A stretch of 22,609 bases of DNA, from assembly GCA_017408305.1 (NCBI GenBank), contig JAFQUU010000042.1:1-22609 (forward strand), given 5' to 3'. The position numbers were made by a program, and so were the translations under genes. Source of the DNA: Clostridia bacterium. Its GTDB lineage: Bacteria; Bacillota; Clostridia; Christensenellales; UBA1242. The notes under the pieces are model-generated. The model had not been told where the DNA came from. It did no database searches and was given only the letters and a program-made list of their open reading frames with translations. Shown here piece by piece: positions 7,330 to 15,848 of the stretch (position 1 is its first letter; every line of letters begins with the position of its first letter).

Positions 7330-8808
7330 ATGAAACAAGGATTTAACAGTGATAAATATCTTGAACTTCAATATCAAAATATACAAAAAAAAATAGGGCT
7401 GTTTGATGAAAAACTTTATATGGAGTTTGGGGGCAAACTTTTTGACGACTTACACGCCTCTAGGGTGCTTCCAGGGTTTGAACCTAATGTAAAAATCAAA
7501 CTTCTTAAAAAACTAAAAAACATCAGTGAAATTATTATTGTTGTCAGTGCCCAAAGTCTTCAAGAAAACAAAGTGCGTGCAGACTTTAACTTAACATACG
7601 GTGATGAGGTGCTTAGGCTTATTGACAACTTAAGAAGCGAGGGCCTTGAGGTGTCTGGTGTTGTGATTACTATGTTTAAAGGGCAACCAACTGCTCAAAT
7701 GTTTGGCAAAAAACTTGAAAACCGAAATGAGCGTGTGTATTATCACACCTACACAAAAGGTTACCCTCATGACCTTGAAACTGTTGTAAGCGACAGTGGT
7801 TATGGTGCAAACCCGTTTATTAAAACCACAAAAAAACTTGTTGTGATTACTGCACCTGGCCCAAACAGTGGCAAACTTGCAACTGCACTTAGCCAACTTT
7901 ATCACGAACACAAAAACGGCGTTAAGGCAGGATATGCAAAATATGAGACTTTCCCTGTTTGGAACCTTCCACTTCACCACCCCGTAAACCTTGCATATGA
8001 AGCCGCAACTGCAGACCTTGCTGATGAAAACCAAATTGACACATTTCATCTTGAGTCTTATGGTATAACAGCAGTCAATTATAATCGAGACCTTGCTGCA
8101 TTTCCTCTTCTTAAAACAATCCTTACAAAAATCACTGGCCAAAATGCTTTCTACAAATCGCCAACAGATATGGGCGTTAATATGATTGCAAGTGCTGTTT
8201 ATGATGATGAGGCAGTGCAAAACGCATCAAAACAAGAGATAATAAGAAGATATTTCCGTTCGCTTTGCGACGAAAAAAAAGGGCTTATTGATATTTCTGT
8301 GTTTAGGCGTGTTGAAGCACTCATGGACAAACTTAATATTTCAACCAATGATAGAAAAGTTGCAAAATATGCCCTTCAAAAACAACAAGAAACATCTTCT
8401 CATATTTTTGCACTTGAACTTGAAAATGGTGAAATTGTTACAGGACGAACTAAAACGCTTTCTGCTGCAAGTGCATGTATTCTTAATGTCATCAAAAAAC
8501 TCTCTGGCATAGAAGATGCTTATCACTTAATTCCTGAATCAATTATAAAACCAATCTTAAAACTTAACAAACACATTTTGGGTGAAAGGCATGAACTTTT
8601 ATCATTAAAAGACATCCTTCTTGCCCTGTCTGTCAGTGGTGCAACCAACAACAAGGCACAAAAAGCACTAGAGGCTTTGAAACACCTTAAGGGCCTTGAA
8701 GCACACTCAACCTACATACTTTCGCCTCAAGATGAAGAAACAATAAAAAAACTTGGGATTTTGGTTACAAGTGAACCAATTTATCCCTCAAACAAATTGT
8801 TTGAATAA
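7330..8808 (+). CDS. DUF1846 family protein
   Basis: The protein has 492 residues. An open frame extends 96 nt further upstream, but that stretch contains the promoter and codes for low-complexity Lys/Phe residues. The ATG at 7330 has an AAGGACAGG site and gives the typical family start MKQGFNSDKYLELQ. Family marks include LYMEFGGKLFDDLHASRVLP, a glycine-rich TAPGPNSGKLATALSQLYHE near residue 175, FPVWNLPLHHPVNLAYEAAT, and YKSPTDMGVN. DUF1846 proteins are widespread in Firmicutes and are cytosolic. I recall a solved structure for a streptococcal member but no assigned reaction. The GPNSGK segment resembles a nucleotide-binding loop; that is my inference. It is the first gene of the operon that continues into lgt 9 nt downstream. 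Confidence 0.88.
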   Translation: MKQGFNSDKYLELQYQNIQKKIGLFDEKLYMEFGGKLFDDLHASRVLPGFEPNVKIKLLKKLKNISEIIIVVSAQSLQENKVRADFNLTYGDEVLRLIDNLRSEGLEVSGVVITMFKGQPTAQMFGKKLENRNERVYYHTYTKGYPHDLETVVSDSGYGANPFIKTTKKLVVITAPGPNSGKLATALSQLYHEHKNGVKAGYAKYETFPVWNLPLHHPVNLAYEAATADLADENQIDTFHLESYGITAVNYNRDLAAFPLLKTILTKITGQNAFYKSPTDMGVNMIASAVYDDEAVQNASKQEIIRRYFRSLCDEKKGLIDISVFRRVEALMDKLNISTNDRKVAKYALQKQQETSSHIFALELENGEIVTGRTKTLSAASACILNVIKKLSGIEDAYHLIPESIIKPILKLNKHILGERHELLSLKDILLALSVSGATNNKAQKALEALKHLKGLEAHSTYILSPQDEETIKKLGILVTSEPIYPSNKLFE

Positions 8809-8817
8809 GGAGAAAAT

Positions 8818-9597
8818 ATGCTTTTACATGTAAGTTCTGGTTTTGAAATTTTTGGCCTAAAAATTTCGTTTTATGGGCTTATGATGGCACTGGCGTTTGT
8901 TGTGGCAATTGCTATTGCAGTTTTCAATGCAAGAAAAAAAGGATTCAAAAGCGAAGATATTCTCACGCTTGCCCTTTATGTAATTCCACTTTCAATTTTG
9001 GGTGCAAGGACATACTTTTGCATTTTCTCTGGCCAGAGTTTTACATTTTTACAGTTCTTTGAAATCTGGAACGGTGGTCTTGCAATCCTAGGTGGTGTTA
9101 TTGGTGGCGTGATTGCAGTGCTTCTTTACTGCCACTTCCATAAGAAAAACTTTTTTGACATTGCAAGCATTGCTGCACCTTCCTTAATCATTGGTCAAGC
9201 AATTGGCAGAATTGGTTGTTTTTTTGCAGGGTGCTGTTATGGCGTTGAAATCACAAATCCAAGCTTACACTTCTTCCCTGTTGGCATAGCGATTGATGGC
9301 GTTTGGCACTATGCAACAATGTTTTATGAGTGCTTCTTCTGCATAATTGGCTTTATAGTTCTTCAAACAATCTTGACAAAATCAACAAGGCGTGGCGAAA
9401 CAATGTGCTGGTACCTTTGCATTTATGGCGTTGGAAGAGCAATTATTGAAACCTTTAGGGGCGACAGCCTTTACCTTTTCTCAACAGGTATAAAAGTAAG
9501 CCAGTTACTATCTATTGGGCTTATAGTTTTAGGAATAATCGGCCTTATTTTGATTTACACTAAATCTAAACGAAATGAAAAGGTCAATAATTCTTAA
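8818..9597 (+). CDS. lgt: Prolipoprotein diacylglyceryl transferase family protein (variant active site)
   Basis: This 259-residue multipass membrane protein has about seven hydrophobic segments. The signature region IWNGGLAILGGVIGG is followed by GQAIGRIGCFFAGCCYG and a late IYGVGRAIIETFRGDS. The family transfers diacylglycerol from phosphatidylglycerol to the lipobox cysteine of prelipoproteins. Compared with E. coli Lgt from memory, the catalytic Arg143 is kept (Arg131 here), and so are the late Tyr and Arg. However, His103 is Leu91, Asn146 is Cys134 and Glu151 is Cys139. A GCFxxGCCYG version is common in Clostridia, so it may be the functional enzyme. It starts with AAGGAG, 9 nt after the DUF1846 gene, and overlaps the next gene by 23 nt. 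The lipoprotein at 752-2431 would be one substrate. Confidence 0.82.
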   Translation: MLLHVSSGFEIFGLKISFYGLMMALAFVVAIAIAVFNARKKGFKSEDILTLALYVIPLSILGARTYFCIFSGQSFTFLQFFEIWNGGLAILGGVIGGVIAVLLYCHFHKKNFFDIASIAAPSLIIGQAIGRIGCFFAGCCYGVEITNPSLHFFPVGIAIDGVWHYATMFYECFFCIIGFIVLQTILTKSTRRGETMCWYLCIYGVGRAIIETFRGDSLYLFSTGIKVSQLLSIGLIVLGIIGLILIYTKSKRNEKVNNS

Positions 9598-10063
9598 AAC
9601 TTATGCTTTTGTTTGTGCCGTAATTTTTGGCCTTTGTTTGCTTGTTTATTATCTATGCACCAAAGAGTTATTTCCTCTATGGTTTTCTCTTGGGTGCTTT
9701 TTTATTGGCTCTTATCAACTTCTTCGTGCATATTTTTTTGTGCAAGACGGTGCTTTTTGGTTTGGAAGCCTGCTAATATTTGCCACGAGTGTTGGAATTT
9801 TAAGGTTTTATGGTATAATTTTGCCCGAGTATTTACTGCCACTTTACTTTTTTTGTGCACCTCTTGCAAGTGCTTTAACAGCCATTTTTTACAAAAAACA
9901 ACTGCATTATAAAATTTCTTTTATTTTAATACTTGAAGATTTTTTGATTTTGTTGTATAGTAAAAGCATATTAACATTGCTTTGGCTAATTTTAATCAAT
10001 GTAGCCATAATGATAGCAGTTCTCGGAGGGAAATATGTTTTTTACAGAAAAAGACGGTTATAA
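9575..10063 (+). CDS. Small hydrophobic membrane protein, function unknown
   Basis: The protein has 162 residues, almost entirely hydrophobic, with about five predicted membrane segments (roughly 8-28, 33-53, 58-78, 85-105 and 115-150). It ends in a short basic tail, YRKRRL. I do not recognise a family. The ATG lies inside the end of lgt (23-nt overlap in another frame) and has no good ribosome site, so it is probably translated by coupling to lgt. Its own 3' end overlaps the next gene by 29 nt. This tight packing with the coiled-coil protein downstream suggests the two products act together, perhaps as membrane anchor and scaffold; that is inference only. Confidence 0.7.
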   Translation: MKRSIILKTYAFVCAVIFGLCLLVYYLCTKELFPLWFSLGCFFIGSYQLLRAYFFVQDGAFWFGSLLIFATSVGILRFYGIILPEYLLPLYFFCAPLASALTAIFYKKQLHYKISFILILEDFLILLYSKSILTLLWLILINVAIMIAVLGGKYVFYRKRRL

Positions 10064-10775
10064 AAAATCTGAGGTTGACCAAAAAATTGAAAGTTTGACA
10101 AATGAGATTGAATATCTTAAGTTTGCACTTGAAGAAAAAGACAAACTTAACATCAGTCTTGCCACTGCTCTTGAAAAGACAAGGCACATACAAGAAAGTA
10201 CAAAAAGTTTGTACGACCTCAAACTTCAAAAGGTTTTGATTTTGTATAAAGCCTTTTCACAAAGTCTTAATACTGTGTTTGTGCTATATCCACAAATTGA
10301 AGAGTTTGAAGAACTTAAAAAATCTTTCCTAAAACTTTCAAAAGCACTTGAAAATTGCTTTAATGAATCAGATACCAAAACCCTTCAACAACCGTCTCTT
10401 ACAGAAAACGATACAATCAAACTGCTTCTAAGCAAAATGAGTGCCTCTCAAATAACACCAGAAAATAAAAAACCAAAACAAAAAACTTTTACCATCAAAA
10501 GAAAAGATGCCATCTCACGCCCTAAACACGACTCACTTCAAATTTCAAGGGCAATAGAAAATCTTACAAAAGACAGCGAAGGTTTTGACAGCCCTGCAGA
10601 AAAATTTTTACAAACAGGCGAAGCACAAAACAACGCTTATGCAAAAATCTTAAACCACAAACGCCCGAATGACCTTTATCCCGAACCAAACGAAAGTGGG
10701 TTTGACCTTAAAGAAGCAGTCAACCCAAAAGATGACCTTGAAGAAATCATGAAAGCGTTTAATCTTGATAACTAA
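10035..10775 (+). CDS. DivIVA-like coiled-coil protein
   Basis: The protein has 246 residues. The start is supported by GGAGGG 4 nt before the ATG. The N-terminus DGYKKSEVDQKIESL matches the DivIVA-type pattern GY-x3-EVD. A heptad-like coiled coil runs to about residue 70, including NISLATALEKTRHIQES, which resembles the end of the DivIVA N-terminal domain. A second helical stretch covers residues 70-115, and the rest is a charged, probably disordered tail. DivIVA-family proteins mark curved membranes and poles and organise division, sporulation or wall growth. The membrane-inserting residues that precede GY in Bacillus DivIVA are missing here. It sits between a small membrane protein (29-nt overlap) and the U32 gene (10-nt gap). 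Assignment as DivIVA-like rests on a short motif and helical character, so it is tentative. Confidence 0.62.
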   Translation: MFFTEKDGYKKSEVDQKIESLTNEIEYLKFALEEKDKLNISLATALEKTRHIQESTKSLYDLKLQKVLILYKAFSQSLNTVFVLYPQIEEFEELKKSFLKLSKALENCFNESDTKTLQQPSLTENDTIKLLLSKMSASQITPENKKPKQKTFTIKRKDAISRPKHDSLQISRAIENLTKDSEGFDSPAEKFLQTGEAQNNAYAKILNHKRPNDLYPEPNESGFDLKEAVNPKDDLEEIMKAFNLDN

Positions 10776-10785
10776 GGAGAAAAAA

Positions 10786-11985
10786 ATGAAACCAGAACTT
10801 TTGGCACCAGCAGGTACCTTTGAAAAAATGAAAACAGCATTTCGATTTGGTGCTGATGCAGTTTATTTTGCAGGCAAAAAATTTGGCCTTAGAGCTTTTG
10901 CTGGCAACTTTGATGAAGAAGAAATTGAAACTGCAGTAAAATACGCACATGGCCTTAACAAAAAAGTTTACATAACAATCAATATTTTGGCACATGAAGA
11001 CGATTTTGATGGCCTTCCAGAATATATCAAATATCTTGAAAAAGCAGGCGTTGATGCTGTTATTGTTGCAGACTTTGGCATTGTAAATGTCATTAAAGAA
11101 ACTTGCCCAAACCTTGAAGTTCACATAAGCACTCAAGCCAATGTTTTAAACAGTTATGCAATCAATTTTCTTGCAAAACTTGGCGTAAAACGCATTATCC
11201 TTGCACGAGAACTTTCTATTGAAGAAATCAAAAAAATAAGAAAGAAAATCCCAAAAGAGATTGACCTTGAATGCTTTGTGCATGGTGCAATGTGCATTTC
11301 TTATTCTGGCAGATGCCTTCTTTCAAACTATCTTTCAGGCAGAGATTCAAACCGTGGTGCTTGCGTGCAGGCTTGCAGATGGAAATACTGCATTTCAGAA
11401 ATTTCAAGAAAAGATGGCCAAAAGTATGAAATTCAAGAGGATGCAAGAGGTACATACATTTTAAACAGCAAAGATATGTGCATGATTGAACATCTTAAAG
11501 AACTTGAAGAAGCAGGCGTGAACTCTTTCAAGATTGAAGGAAGGATGAAAAGCGAATATTATGTTGCAACTGTTGTTAATGCCTATCGCAAAGCCATAGA
11601 CCAAACTGAAGATGTTAAAGTTTTAAGGGCTGAACTTGAAAAAGCCTCTCATCGCCACTACACCACCGGTTTTTATTTTGCAGGCGAAGAAAAAGAATGC
11701 CTTGAAACATCTATGCCAATACAAACCCACGAATTTGTTGCAGTGGTTTTGGAAGATGCAGACGGCGGAAAAGTAAAAATTCAGCAACGCAATCGCTTTT
11801 TAAAAGGCGACACTCTTGAAGTGCTTTCACCAAACCAAGAAACATTTAATAAAGAGATTGTTGTGGAAGACCTAAAAAATATAAACAACGAAGAAGTTAC
11901 AGATGCAAAACAAGTTCAGCAAACCCTGTTTTTAAAAACAGATTTAAAACTTCAATCTGGCGATATTTTAAGAAAAAAGGTTTAA
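10786..11985 (+). CDS. U32 family protein, probable tRNA hydroxylation protein TrhP-like
   Basis: The 399-residue protein starts at the ATG preceded by AAGGAG (an earlier in-frame ATG lacks a site). The N-terminal MKPELLAPAGTFEKMKTAFR and FGADAVYFAGKKFGLRAF are the hallmark of the U32 family. The signature CFVHGAMCISYSGRCLLSNY is followed by GACVQACRWKY, placing Cys163, Cys170, Cys177, Cys193 and Cys197; several of these are expected to ligate an iron-sulfur cluster. The FKIEGRMKSEYYVATVVNAY motif is also typical. Despite the old name peptidase U32, characterised bacterial members of this type take part in prephenate-dependent 5-hydroxylation of tRNA wobble uridine (TrhP). It is the last gene of the operon and ends at a terminator. 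Whether this is TrhP or another U32 subfamily cannot be settled by eye. Confidence 0.88.
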   Translation: MKPELLAPAGTFEKMKTAFRFGADAVYFAGKKFGLRAFAGNFDEEEIETAVKYAHGLNKKVYITINILAHEDDFDGLPEYIKYLEKAGVDAVIVADFGIVNVIKETCPNLEVHISTQANVLNSYAINFLAKLGVKRIILARELSIEEIKKIRKKIPKEIDLECFVHGAMCISYSGRCLLSNYLSGRDSNRGACVQACRWKYCISEISRKDGQKYEIQEDARGTYILNSKDMCMIEHLKELEEAGVNSFKIEGRMKSEYYVATVVNAYRKAIDQTEDVKVLRAELEKASHRHYTTGFYFAGEEKECLETSMPIQTHEFVAVVLEDADGGKVKIQQRNRFLKGDTLEVLSPNQETFNKEIVVEDLKNINNEEVTDAKQVQQTLFLKTDLKLQSGDILRKKV

Positions 11986-12019
11986 AAGTGATGTTTTCAT
12001 AAACTCACTTTTTTTTTAA
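11984..12019 (+). terminator. Terminator after the U32 gene
   Basis: AAAAGTGA pairs with TCACTTTT and, past a single bulged T, GTTT pairs with AAAC around a TCAT loop. A run of nine T follows. It starts inside the stop codon and closes the five-gene operon. The next gene's -10 lies directly on its 3' edge. Confidence 0.8.
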
Positions 12020-12025
12020 TATAAT
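11996..12025 (+). promoter_or_regulatory. Possible promoter giving a leaderless transcript for the YkvI-like gene
   Basis: TTCATA (11996-12001), an 18-nt spacer and TATAAT (12020-12025) are present. The -10 ends 5 nt before the ATG, so initiation 6-7 nt downstream would fall on the start codon. No purine-rich ribosome site exists. The -35 overlaps the preceding terminator loop. Confidence 0.4.
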
Positions 12026-12030
12026 TTTAT

Positions 12031-13065
12031 ATGAAAAAAATTTTGCCGGCTGTTTTTTTGATTGTAGGAAGCATTATCGGGGCAGGTTTTGCAAGTGGCA
12101 GAGAACTTTCTTTGTTTTTTGCAAATTTTGGTTATAATAGTCTTTATTTTTTACCGATTGTCTTTATATTTTTCTATTACTCTTTTAAACTTTTTTTAAA
12201 ACTTGGTGCAAAAAGACAATTTCAAAGTGTGTTTGCTCTCAATAGTTATGTAGGAAGTTCCCCATTTTTTAACATTTCAGTTGTTATTATATTTACTATA
12301 TACTCTTCAGCAATGTTTGCTGCATCTGTGGAGGTTTTGACAAACAATTTTATTGAAGTGCCACAAATAGTTTTTAGTCTTATAATATTTGCGATTGCTT
12401 TTTTAGTTTTAAAATTTGGCTATCAAGGGCTTGTAAAAGTCAATTTTGTAATCACACCAATTATTGTTGTGCTTTTAATTGTTTATGCACTTTATTCAAT
12501 TTTTGTACCGATAACAGAAATCCCATTTATCCCATCTTCGGAAAAAGCATATATATTGCCATTTTCAATAATCATGTATGTTTTTGGCAACATTCTTTTA
12601 AGTTATTTTATAGTAACACAAAGTGGGCAAGGCCTAAGTAAAAAACAAATTTCTTTAGTATCATTTTGGGCATCAATAGTTATATGCATATCACTTCTTG
12701 TCTGCATTGTGTGCCTGATAGAAAACGGAAGCGTTGTTATGGATGCAAGCATGCCATTTTTGGCATTAACACTTAGGCTTGGAGACCCATTTCCGATCAT
12801 ATTTATGGCAATACTGTTTTTAGGGATAATCACTTCACTTTTTGCTTGCCTTCATACAGCAAGTTTACCTTTTCAAAAAACACTTGGCAAAAAAACACCG
12901 TTTTTTGCCACAACAGTTGTATTTCTTTTAAGTATGCTTGGGTTTGAAACAATTGTAAACAACTGTTATCCAGTTTTTGGAATTTTTGGAATAATTATTA
13001 TAATAAAAATTTTGCTTTGTAAGCACAAACAAAAAATCCCATCACATAATTTCAAAAAATTTTGA
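12031..13065 (+). CDS. YkvI-like membrane protein, APC-superfamily transporter relative
   Basis: The 344-residue protein has about ten membrane segments across its length. It begins with the characteristic GSIIGAGFASGRELSLFFAN in the first segment, a glycine-rich break like that of LeuT-fold transporters and typical of the YkvI family. Its substrate is unknown. It ends in a short basic tail. The ATG has no Shine-Dalgarno sequence; only a T-rich stretch and TATAAT lie upstream, so translation may be leaderless. It is followed by spoIVB after 12 nt in the same direction, so the pair may be co-transcribed in part. Membership in YkvI is a family recall; a role in sporulation would be only by association. 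Confidence 0.82.
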   Translation: MKKILPAVFLIVGSIIGAGFASGRELSLFFANFGYNSLYFLPIVFIFFYYSFKLFLKLGAKRQFQSVFALNSYVGSSPFFNISVVIIFTIYSSAMFAASVEVLTNNFIEVPQIVFSLIIFAIAFLVLKFGYQGLVKVNFVITPIIVVLLIVYALYSIFVPITEIPFIPSSEKAYILPFSIIMYVFGNILLSYFIVTQSGQGLSKKQISLVSFWASIVICISLLVCIVCLIENGSVVMDASMPFLALTLRLGDPFPIIFMAILFLGIITSLFACLHTASLPFQKTLGKKTPFFATTVVFLLSMLGFETIVNNCYPVFGIFGIIIIIKILLCKHKQKIPSHNFKKF

Positions 13066-13077
13066 CAAACTAGGGTT

Positions 13078-14283
13078 ATGAAAAAGGTTTTTACGGTTGG
13101 AATTTTGTTGTGTTTGTTGGTGACTACATTTGCAGTTTTTTCAACCGATTTTACTAAAATTTATTCTCTTCCAGATAAAGCCTATGTTTCAACCAGCGAT
13201 ATAGACCTTCTTAACAAACAAAAAACCTTTGGCCAGTTTTCTGTAATTTCCATTAGTGATGTTACAGTGGCAAATCAAAAAAAGGCCACAGCCAAAATGT
13301 GGGTAAAACTTTTTGGCATTATCCCAATCAGGCAAATTGAGGTTGAACTTTCAGAGGGCGAAGAAGTTTATTTGGGTGGCACTGCTCTTGGGTTTTCAAT
13401 CACAACAAAAGGCCTTTTGGTTGTTGGCACAAACACAATAACTTCATCAAAAGGAGAAATGTCCCCAATTTCAGATACACAAATTCAAAAAGGCGACTTT
13501 TTAACACATATTGATGGCATAGAAATCACAGCAATTGCTGATGTACCTGAAATATTAAACAGTGAAAAAAAGTCTTTTGACCTTACATTTTCAAGAAACG
13601 GCATACCTTACACCTGCACCATTTGTCCCGAAAAAGATATTGCAAGTGGGGAAAACAAACTTGGGCTTTGGGTTAAAAATGATGCAAACGGAATTGGCAC
13701 ACTTACTTTTATTAGGCAATCCGACAGTCGCTTTGGTGCACTCGGGCATGCAATAACTGACTATGAAACTGGCGTAAATGTGCCCGTTGAAAGTGGCAAA
13801 ATCTATAAATGCAGTCAAGTTGGCATTACAAAAGCCTCAAAAAACTGCCCAGGCGAACTTAAATGTGTGTTTCTTCAAGGCATAAACACCAAAGGCACAA
13901 TTGAAAAAAACACACCTTTTGGCGTGTTTGGCAATTGCACAGATGTTTCTTCAGTTGCAGACTTTAACCGAACAGCAGAAATTGGCAGTCGCCTTACAAT
14001 CAAAAGTGGCAAAGCAAAACTTTTGTCGGCTGTAAGTGGGGTTTTAGAAGAGTACGACATTGAAATCATAAAAACCTATTATCAGCCAGACAGCGATGAT
14101 AAATCTTTTATCTTTAGAGTAACCGACAAACGCCTTTTAGACCTTACTGGTGGTATTGTGCAAGGCATGAGTGGCAGTCCAATCCTGCAAAATGGCAAAC
14201 TTGTTGGTGCAACAACGCATGTATTTGTTTCAGACCCAACAAAAGGCTATGGCATTTATGCAGACTGGATGGCTGAAGAATAA
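13078..14283 (+). CDS. spoIVB: SpoIVB serine protease, sporulation signalling peptidase
   Basis: The 401-residue protein has an N-terminal hydrophobic signal/anchor (residues 4-22) and a PDZ domain at about 95-175, including GDFLTHIDGIEI. A trypsin-like SpoIVB peptidase domain follows. Catalytic residues match known SpoIVB: His224 in ALGHAITD, Asp350 in RVTDKRLLDL, and Ser365 in QGMSGSPILQNGKLVGATTH. Forespore-made SpoIVB crosses to the intermembrane space and cleaves SpoIVFA (and SpoIIQ), which releases pro-sigma-K processing in the mother cell. Only a weak AGGG precedes the ATG. spo0A, the usual downstream neighbour in Bacillus, is not here; a terminator follows at once. No confident sigma-F or sigma-G promoter is visible, partly because the gap to the upstream gene is just 12 nt. 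Confidence 0.95.
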   Translation: MKKVFTVGILLCLLVTTFAVFSTDFTKIYSLPDKAYVSTSDIDLLNKQKTFGQFSVISISDVTVANQKKATAKMWVKLFGIIPIRQIEVELSEGEEVYLGGTALGFSITTKGLLVVGTNTITSSKGEMSPISDTQIQKGDFLTHIDGIEITAIADVPEILNSEKKSFDLTFSRNGIPYTCTICPEKDIASGENKLGLWVKNDANGIGTLTFIRQSDSRFGALGHAITDYETGVNVPVESGKIYKCSQVGITKASKNCPGELKCVFLQGINTKGTIEKNTPFGVFGNCTDVSSVADFNRTAEIGSRLTIKSGKAKLLSAVSGVLEEYDIEIIKTYYQPDSDDKSFIFRVTDKRLLDLTGGIVQGMSGSPILQNGKLVGATTHVFVSDPTKGYGIYADWMAEE

Positions 14284-14311
14284 AAAAAAGTGGCAATTCG
14301 CCACTTTTTTT
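14282..14311. terminator. Bidirectional terminator between spoIVB and the Ppx/GppA-like gene
   Basis: GTGGC pairs with GCCAC around a 5-nt AATTC loop. The stem is extended by seven A on the left and seven T on the right, so it can end transcription from both sides. It fills the whole gap between the two convergent stop codons. Confidence 0.88.
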
Positions 14312-15833
14312 ACATAATTTGATAAGTTTTATTAAAGATTTTCTTGAAAACATTATTGATTTTGTTTGCTTCAGAAATCTCGTAAGAAGCATCAGCATCT
14401 GTTTTGGCTTTTATGATGACAATATCACCCAAAAGATCACAACTGATTTCTTTAATTTTGTTTTGTTTGCCCCTGTCAAGTGCTGCAGCAAGCGATATAA
14501 GCCCTGCAATTTTTCTTGCACAAACAAGGTCTTCCTCATCAACAATAGCCCTATATTTTATCCACTCTTCAAGTTTAAAGTTGTCTATATTTTGCATTTG
14601 ACAACTAAATGCTGCAATAACAATGTCTTTATGATTAATGTTTAAAATATCAGAATTTAAAATGATTTCTTTGCTGTAAAGTGGGTGATTATCAAAATTG
14701 ACACGCTTGCCACAATCATACATATATGTTGCAACTTTAAGTGCACGAACATGCTTACGACTTAATTTATGCACAATTGAAAGTTGGTGAAAGAGCTCTA
14801 TTGTCAAAGCATACACATTATCAGCATTAGACTCATCAATTGGATAATAATATTTTATGTTTTTGAGCGAAGTTTCCATAAGGTCATTAGGTGTGCCTTC
14901 GCAAGAACTTTCACGCACAATTTTCATGCCAACAAGTGCTTCTGTCATTGTGCGACCAGCAATATTAAATGTTTCAACTTCTTTTTCTTCTGCAAATGCT
15001 TTAATGATTGCAACACCTGCAATCAAGTTGTCAAGACGCTCTGAAGAAATGTTTGGAAGCCTTTTAGAGCGACTAAAGCCCTGAGAAAGCAAAAGATTAA
15101 ATGCTTTGTCAATGTTTGGTTTTGTAAGGTAATAATTGTTTGCATAGTCAAGTGGATATTTGGTTTGCTTTCTTACAAGTTTTGAAAGTGCCAAAAACAT
15201 TGGCCCTGCACCCACAAACTTCACTTCTTCAAAATCTTCCCAAACAATGTTTTGCTTTTTAAGTTCTGCTTTTACAAATGCAGTCATCTCTTTTGCAACT
15301 TTTTCTGCGTCTTGCCCTTCAAACTGCTTAAACTTGTGAGCAAGATTGTTTGAACCAAAAGGAAGCGTGTAGGTTGTCATCAAACTTCTTTTTGCAAAGT
15401 TCATAACATAAGTGTTGTGAGGGTTGACATGCACAATCACGCCTTTAACGGTTTCAATTGTGCCAACAACAGCGTTGTAAACAAGCCTATGTTCTTCTTC
15501 AACAGACAAGATGTTAAAGAATATATTTGTTTTCTTAAATATGTCATCTATGAACTTTTTACTGCCGATTATTTCTTGAAACATTGATGATGCATAAGCA
15601 TAAATTTTGTTGTTTACGCCCTTGGCCTTTGCAAGATTTGCATAGTTTTGCAAAACCTTTATGCATTCATTAAATTTTTCATCAGAAATACTGCCTGTTG
15701 AATAGAAGTCTTCATCAAAACGAATTATGTCCGAAACCTCATCTATTTTTTTGTGAAACGCCCCACCCATAAGTTTTTCTGTTGTCATTTTTAGGCCTGT
15801 GGGTTGAAGTTCAATTAATATTGCTTTTTCCAA
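14310..15833 (-). CDS. Ppx/GppA phosphatase family protein with degenerate active-site motifs
   Basis: The protein has 507 residues and the Ppx/GppA plan: an N-terminal ASKHA domain to about residue 300 and a C-terminal HD-like helical domain. It uses a TTG start, supported by AAGGAG 6 nt upstream. The catalytic-glutamate segment is kept as ILSVEEEHRLVY (Glu113). The first phosphate loop, normally DIGSNS, reads IELQPTG (residues 7-13). The second, normally DIGGGSTE, reads HVNPHNTY (135-142). The third, normally VGxGGT, reads VGAGPMF. The HD core is MYDCG instead of LHDIG. The family hydrolyses polyphosphate or pppGpp; this member has lost most phosphate contacts, so I infer a non-catalytic or altered role. 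It follows a ferredoxin gene by 15 nt and is probably in its operon. Confidence 0.8.
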   Translation of the reverse strand: MEKAILIELQPTGLKMTTEKLMGGAFHKKIDEVSDIIRFDEDFYSTGSISDEKFNECIKVLQNYANLAKAKGVNNKIYAYASSMFQEIIGSKKFIDDIFKKTNIFFNILSVEEEHRLVYNAVVGTIETVKGVIVHVNPHNTYVMNFAKRSLMTTYTLPFGSNNLAHKFKQFEGQDAEKVAKEMTAFVKAELKKQNIVWEDFEEVKFVGAGPMFLALSKLVRKQTKYPLDYANNYYLTKPNIDKAFNLLLSQGFSRSKRLPNISSERLDNLIAGVAIIKAFAEEKEVETFNIAGRTMTEALVGMKIVRESSCEGTPNDLMETSLKNIKYYYPIDESNADNVYALTIELFHQLSIVHKLSRKHVRALKVATYMYDCGKRVNFDNHPLYSKEIILNSDILNINHKDIVIAAFSCQMQNIDNFKLEEWIKYRAIVDEEDLVCARKIAGLISLAAALDRGKQNKIKEISCDLLGDIVIIKAKTDADASYEISEANKINNVFKKIFNKTYQIM

Positions 15834-15848
15834 GTTGTTCTCCTTAAA

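Noticed and set aside
7630..8220. 196-residue open frame opposite the DUF1846 gene
   Set aside because: No ribosome site or recognisable motif; it is a shadow of a conserved gene.
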